From Neospora caninum Liverpool (taxonomy: Eukaryota > Apicomplexa > Conoidasida > Eucoccidiorida > Sarcocystidae), in NCBI RefSeq assembly GCF_000208865.1, contig NC_018390.1, forward strand, positions 2,032,790-2,096,789: DNA of 64,000 nt, read 5' to 3'. Position 1 is the stretch's first letter, and the number at the start of each line of letters is the position of its first letter. Under the pieces are notes generated by a model. It searched no databases and was not told the DNA's origin. It saw nothing but the letters and a program-made list of their open reading frames with translations. Both the position numbers and the translations under genes were made by a program. Shown here one piece after another: positions 58,901-64,000 of this stretch.

Positions 58901-60143
58901 AGTGAATCGTCTGAGAGTTGTTTCGTGGGCATGAGGCAACGACCGCAAAGGAGGGACGCCGCTCCACTAGTCCGATCTTCTTCAGATCTGCACACCAGTC
59001 ACGGACAGGCGATACGGGTTGGGGCGTTCACGGAGAGATTCCTCAGACCGGTAGGCAGGCAGCTGTTCACACAGATACACACGTCTTGCCTCTCCACAGC
59101 GCACAACTGCGCAACCCAAATGACTCCCCTGTCGCGCGTCACGGCCGCCGCTTGTCTCCTCCGACTCGCGCGACCGATGGGCAGACCAGCCAGACGGGCA
59201 ACGAGGCAGGAAACCTGCATCTGCCCACAAAGTGGATGGTCGCTCGGCGGCACTGTGAAAAACGGAGATTTGCGAAGCCGGGCTCTTACGCCTTAGGGAA
59301 CACGCACCCCTGGCAGTGGACGAGCAATGAGCAAGGCTGACCCGAGGGAACCTCTAAAAGCGCGACGCGATCCCCTCGACTCATTTTCATTTCGAGCCCT
59401 TCTCCTCTGGACCTCTTTGTTCTTTGTTCAAGGCGAACGTACGGTTCAGATTTGAAGCAGTCGCCACACTCAGTTTCGTACTCTCTTTGCCAAACGCGCA
59501 CGTGGACGAACGCATGCAAATGGACAATTGGAAAGCAGAGCCACGCACGCCAGCAAAGGACACTCCCCCTGAAGTTTTTCCGGCGATGTGAAAACAGTCC
59601 CCGAGAGGCGCCTCCCTGTTGTTTCCTTCCTGGAGAAAACAGCCGCTGCAGCACCTCTCCAAATTATGCGCTCACTTGATGCACACCATAAGGCAATGCT
59701 TGCTTGTGGCGCTCGCCCCTTGTCCTTCTGAGCTTCGTCCACGAAACTCGGAGGGGAAGAACCGTACCTGTGAACTTGCAAAGCTCATACAGCAGCGCCG
59801 TCCCAGTGACTCCGCCGCCAACAACGAACACATCGTAGACGTCGGCAGCATGGCGACCCGTAGAAAAACTGTAGCCTGTTTCCCGGGAAGGAGACGCTGG
59901 TGTACCCACGGCCGCTCCAACTGATGCGTCTGATCTCTGTGACGCCGGTGCGGCGGGCTTCCGCGCGTCTGCAGCGGCTGCTGTGGGGCCTCCGGCCGCA
60001 GAAGAGAACCGCCGAGAGCATGCGCCACGCAGCCGAGCATTCTCAGTGAAAAAAAGAGGCCCGACCTGTGTTCGCCTCCCAGAAGCGAACACCGACCTGG
60101 AAGGGGTGAGTGCACTGTTCAGAAAGCGGAGCGCGGCAGCCAT
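55919..60143 (-). CDS. MQO: Malate:quinone oxidoreductase, mitochondrial
   Basis: FAD-dependent enzyme that oxidises malate to oxaloacetate and passes electrons to ubiquinone at the inner mitochondrial membrane, in place of NAD-linked malate dehydrogenase. Seven exons (minus): 60143-59768, 58987-58668, 58388-58227, 57891-57805, 57544-57131, 56687-56555, 56082-55919, giving 551 residues with all phases consistent and TAA at the end. The start ATG at 60143 is in CCAAAATGGC, a near-perfect coccidian start context. Residues 1 to about 60 are an Arg/Ser/Ala-rich presequence. The dinucleotide motif DVFVVGGGVTG is at about 104-114. Family landmarks include CGDIETNYT, KKKIADVEPRVG across an intron, HSAVNYYHLAASFV, VVSACGQSLLLAQRMGYG, DVRKIVPSI and TYAKGYGGVRPQLIDK. 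The join at 57131/56687 gives LFAN/DVRKIVPS, which matches the family spacing. Intron 2 has the weak donor GTCCGT. Apicomplexan MQOs are of bacterial type. Confidence 0.95.
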
Positions 60144-63100
60144 TTTGGATGGCAACTGGAAGGGAACTGTGGGTTGGGCGCTCAGAAAGGACAAGGAAAA
60201 ACACGGTCCAAGCGCTGTGCAACTCGGCGGTTATCTCCGAAACGCAGGAATTTTATCAACAGCTGTCTTGCCGCGGGAGTGTCGCTGGCATCCACGCGGG
60301 GGAAAGCCTGTGGACGTTCGGAAAGACGACCGGCAGTGGTAAGATCTCGCCCCACTGTACGCACCTTTCACTCCTTTGCGTAGGCGGAGAGCAGCATCAG
60401 ATGATGAAGGAGAAACAGAGATTTTCCTGCCACAACAGCCGCGTAGCGGAACAGTACGACTTCAGGGACGACCGGGTCTTGCCAGGCGCAAGAACGGAAC
60501 ACGACAAAAAATTGTTGGGGGTAGGAGGGGGTAAAAGAGTTCGGAAAATCAAACCTAGGACGACCGCGAGACAGCGCCTTCAGAGTACGAAAGGAAATCT
60601 TTTCGCTGACGAGCGGAGACAGCAGAGGCAACAGTAGAGAATGAAACGGTTCGCACGGACAGCAGCGAACACTGTGGAAAGGTGCCCCAAGGGTACGTTC
60701 AATGCAAAGCGGTCTGGCAACTCCCGTACAGAGCGAGGGAGAAGAACCTTGCGAGGACTGCTTTGAACCCGGAGGCAGAAGTCAGAAACAAGAGGTGCTT
60801 CGTCGTGAACGCCAAAAACGCGTTTCGTCGGCGAGGCTTTGATTCGCGAAAGGTAAGCGACTCGCCTGGAGTTGCCGGCTGAGGGGGACAGCTGCAAAGC
60901 CGACTGATTGCTCTTCTATTCCGTGAGCCTCGATGTGGCATGCGTGCATGCGACAAGGGCCAGTCTCCTCTGGCTACAGCACACAGACGGAAGTGCGGAA
61001 GGTGGGAGGGTCCGTAGCCCCCTTTAGGGGGAACTCAAAAAGTTAGCAACTAGTGGAGGCCTTTGGCAAACAATTTAAGAGTCGTTCCTGATGCTGGCGA
61101 ATAGAAACGGGCTGTGAATCCGTGGCTCCTCGATGCGCGCAGCGGCTAGTCCCCCGGAGCTACATTTTCGAGAGGGGGGGGGGGCATTCGGGGGCAGACG
61201 GTGCTGGGTTCAGTTACGTCGCAGTCAACAGGGAATGGGCAAGAGAAACCTGCACAACGGAAACGTCTTCCGTATTGACCGCAAGCATGGCAATACAAGT
61301 GCTAGCACTTCCTGATGATGATCTGCGGCTGTTGCTCTACCACACACCTGCTCTGTCTCGACGCGCGGAAGGACTTCGCAGACTTTATATAGGAGTCTGG
61401 TCGGCTGCGGGCGCATTCAACTGGAGAGGCTTCTCTTTCAACAGACCTTTGGAAGAGTGGTCTGCTCCACGGTACCAGACAAGTCACTGTGCATGCATAA
61501 TCGAGATACCGCCTTCAACTGGTTTCCGCGACCTTGGAAAGTTGATGTTGGCAGTTCCGCAGGCCTGCAGACGGCACTCCCCAAGTCTTCCATAGGGTGC
61601 TGAGGGAACTCGTCCCCCATTCTGGCGCATTTTTTGCTCTAACATGCACCTCTTTGGACGTTCTGTTATAGGAACAGCTTTCAGTTCAGGACCACAGGTG
61701 TGCTTCCTTTTCCCGTGCATTCCAAGCGAGAGGCAATAAATCAACCCGCCGTGCGGACAGATCATGACACTCCCTCGTAGGGCGTGTCTCCTGTAGCGGC
61801 ACTGTCAGAGTTGTACCTGGGAAGGTACGAGTTGGACTACTGGTTTAGATCTTGAATGTCTTTGTTCACCGGATCCAAGTTCCATTGTGCTTTTCATGGC
61901 CACCGTGTTAAGTGCATTAAGTATACTGGTGTCCAGCGTATATTTGAAAAACCAACATTTGCATACAAGCTGTACGAATATCATGGTATTCACTTTGGTA
62001 CGCCTAGAACATAACCGATGTGGAATAACCTTAATGTAGTAGGATATTGAAATCCAACACTTTTAGCTGTCTTAAGCAGTCCAGTGGCGTAAACTGCCTC
62101 TTTCGTATTTTCGTGTGTATTTTAATTCACATGAATCGAGGATTGAATAACTGGAGTTATAGTTAGTTAACTACCGATTAACGGGCTACTCATGGGGCTT
62201 TGACTCCAGAGATGGTCATCCACTTTTTCACACCCATATCTCGAAGGCGACAATATCGGCAAGTATGTAACCAGCGAGCTACAAAAACCCTGATAAAAGA
62301 AACCCAAGATATCGCCGACACTAAACAGGATGGCCGCTACCAGCGGCACAAGCACTGCGCTCGTGTCTGAGTGTGTGTACAAGCGAGTGCTTGTCTGGAC
62401 GCCTCGAGTTTGCAGCAAACTTGTCACCATAGCATATCGAAAACAAATGCTGCCTTGGTATGAATGTTCTATCGATTTGATTTATCTCGAAGCCAATATT
62501 TGTTTCGGGGAAAAGGAGTTCGTGATTGTAACTTGGGGCCTGAGAGACGTATCCGATACTCGAGACGAGTCTGTGGGGGGAATGCGCAGTTGACGCGTTC
62601 GGCGGATGTAGGACAAGTCGGGTTCAGCCTTCGCTTGCTAAGCGGACAGAGACGCCAGACGCCACGCGCAATAAGAGGCCCCGGTCTGAGTTTTCTTGAT
62701 GAAACACAGTGAATCGCAGACGAAGATCCGTCTCGCTCACGGGTGTAGCAAACCCACTAAACTTTTTCCATATACAAATACAACTACCGGCTGGAGTTGC
62801 AAAGACTGCCCGTTACCAAAACAGCGAAAACCCACCGAAGAAGTCCTATTGCATGATTGTCAGATAATAAGCGAACATCATTTTCCATATCTCTCTCTTC
62901 AAAAAAAAACAAGGGTGCGACACATCGCAAGAGATCAAAAAACAGCCGGAGAGGCAACCTGGTAGAACAGAAGGTAAGGCGCTGTCGCCATGACTTCGTC
63001 CACGCCGACAACCCGAACGCAGGAATCCGACACTCGAACAAACGACGCAGCTGATGCTCCTGCAGCAGAATCAGGGAACCAACAAAAGCGCAAAAATCAG

Positions 63101-63519
63101 TGTAAACCAGTAGATATGAAAGCCAGAACCTGCGTCCATGCCGTGGGGCTTCCATGAAATGTGTTCCACTGAACGGCACTGGGCCACCCGGCCCAGGAGC
63201 GAAAAAATCCAGAAGCATGCTGGCTTCCCTGATGTAGTTGGACGCAAGTCTGCACTGGTCGTCCGGCAGCAATTGCGGTGAGCTCTAGTACACCTTCCCA
63301 TCTACCGTCTAGAAATAAGGAAGCGTGATTGCGCACGGGGTCAAAACGATTGCGTATTCCAGGGGACAACTCTGGTAGTGCACACCGAGCGTACATACAC
63401 CGGATCAGAAGCAGGCTCTGCAACGTGGCGCCAACTAATGGCCGGAAAACCACAAGACTCTATCTCAACCGACTATGAATGAAATGGAACATTACTCAGG
63501 GTAGCAGCAGGCAAAGCTG
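60144..63519. other. Upstream of MQO; mostly non-coding, weak coding hints
   Basis: The MQO promoter and 5' UTR must lie just right of 60143. A plus-strand frame from an ATG at 61287 (context AAGCATGGCA) runs about 100 codons and includes ALPDDDLRLLLYHTPALS, but it has no supporting neighbours. On the minus strand, 63310-63420 (SLLLIRCMYARCALPELSPG, then donor GTAGAT) and 63125-63260 (CRLASNYIREASMLLDFFAP) look like possible exons of a gene entering from the right. The stretch 61830-62500 is AT-rich and looks intergenic. None is strong enough to call. Confidence 0.3.
61174..61184 (+). repeat. Homopolymer of 11 G
   Basis: Eleven consecutive G residues lie in otherwise unremarkable sequence about 1 kb upstream of the MQO start. 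The length may vary by slippage. Confidence 0.85.
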
Positions 63520-64000
63520 CTAATCTTCCCGTGGGGCCGAAGACGTCGCCCGAAGTGAGGTTTTGTCTGTCTCACCGAGAATGGTGCTCTGGCGCAGCCA
63601 CATATCCTGCCTCGCCTTGGTCCACGCTGTACGAGCGCGAAGTGCCTCTCCTTGCTCAGGACTACCAGGCTTGTCGCACTGCGCAATACCCTTGCGTTGG
63701 GTCGTTTCTTCTGAACGTCTTGCCGAACAGCTGAGGCAAAAAGAATCACCCTCCCCGCCTGCTGCGCATGTATCTTGGCAGCGAACGGCATCGTCCGTCC
63801 CCCTAGAAAATCTCTTCGCCTCAATTTCGGTAGCCGATACGAGAACCCGGGCCGCGCTTTCCGAATCCCGTCTCCGTGAACCTGATGTACCAGCATGGTC
63901 CCATGGTGAATTCATACTGACCGCTCGGTTTGCACCCTGCCTCATCTCAAGCTCGCAGCCACCTGCATTTCCATGGTGCCCCGCAGCATCTCCCGGTGGA
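63520..64000 (-). CDS. Possible partial exon at the right edge
   Basis: A minus-strand frame is open from the window edge down to about 63520 and continues in frame beyond the edge. Its translation is hydrophilic and Arg/Glu/Ser/Ala-rich (for example ARVLVSATEIEAKRFSRG), the usual look of low-complexity coding sequence in this genome. Together with the possible exons at 63125-63420 it may be the 5' part of a minus-strand gene. No domain is recognised. Confidence 0.3.
   Translation of the reverse strand, partial: PPGDAAGHHGNAGGCELEMRQGANRAVSMNSPWDHAGTSGSRRRDSESAARVLVSATEIEAKRFSRGTDDAVRCQDTCAAGGEGDSFCLSCSARRSEETTQRKGIAQCDKPGSPEQGEALRARTAWTKARQDMWLRQSTILGETDKTSLRATSSAPRED

Noticed and set aside
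60144..60194. Earlier in-frame start for MQO, 17 codons upstream
   Set aside because: The ATG at 60143 has the CAAAATGG context favoured in this lineage and directly precedes a good mitochondrial presequence.

Overview
The window is nuclear DNA of an apicomplexan, most likely Toxoplasma gondii or a close sarcocystid. The basis is GC-rich genes split by many GT-AG introns, long Ser/Arg/Glu/Gly-rich insertions in the proteins, start contexts of the form CAAAATG(G), TA microsatellites, TGCATGC runs, and the gene content (a mitochondrial malate:quinone oxidoreductase and a plant-type P5C dehydrogenase). I assembled the gene models by hand. For the main genes, splice phases were checked exon by exon. 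The three models that run from start to stop (P5CDH, the exportin and MQO) also sum to whole codons.

Layout from left to right: 1-3.9 kb has no supportable gene. 3.9-7.2 kb holds minus-strand exons encoding short amphipathic helices, either the 3' part of the next gene or a separate one. 8.5-22.0 kb (minus) is a very large gene whose protein starts with a response-regulator receiver (REC) domain, split by introns and by an insertion of about 400 residues. It continues into a NEK-type Ser/Thr kinase domain and ends in a long low-complexity tail. 24.5-30.2 kb (plus) is a ten-exon ALDH12-type delta-1-pyrroline-5-carboxylate dehydrogenase. 33.4-45.6 kb (plus) is a fifteen-exon karyopherin most like exportin-5/HASTY. 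46.1-47.9 kb (minus) has candidate small exons with a 28-bp tandem repeat. 48.2-54.7 kb (plus) has two long open exons of unrecognised protein(s). 55.9-60.1 kb (minus) is a seven-exon malate:quinone oxidoreductase. 60.1-64 kb is mostly non-coding, with a possible partial minus-strand exon at the right edge.

The most unusual item is the receiver-kinase fusion. Two-component signalling parts are generally considered absent from Apicomplexa, yet this receiver keeps the phospho-acceptor Asp and the distal Lys-Pro and is joined in frame to a kinase with intact HRD, DFG and NEK-like activation-segment motifs. The two metabolic enzymes are both expected to act in the mitochondrion: P5CDH makes glutamate from proline breakdown, and MQO passes electrons from malate to ubiquinone. 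The other genes show no obvious functional link to them.
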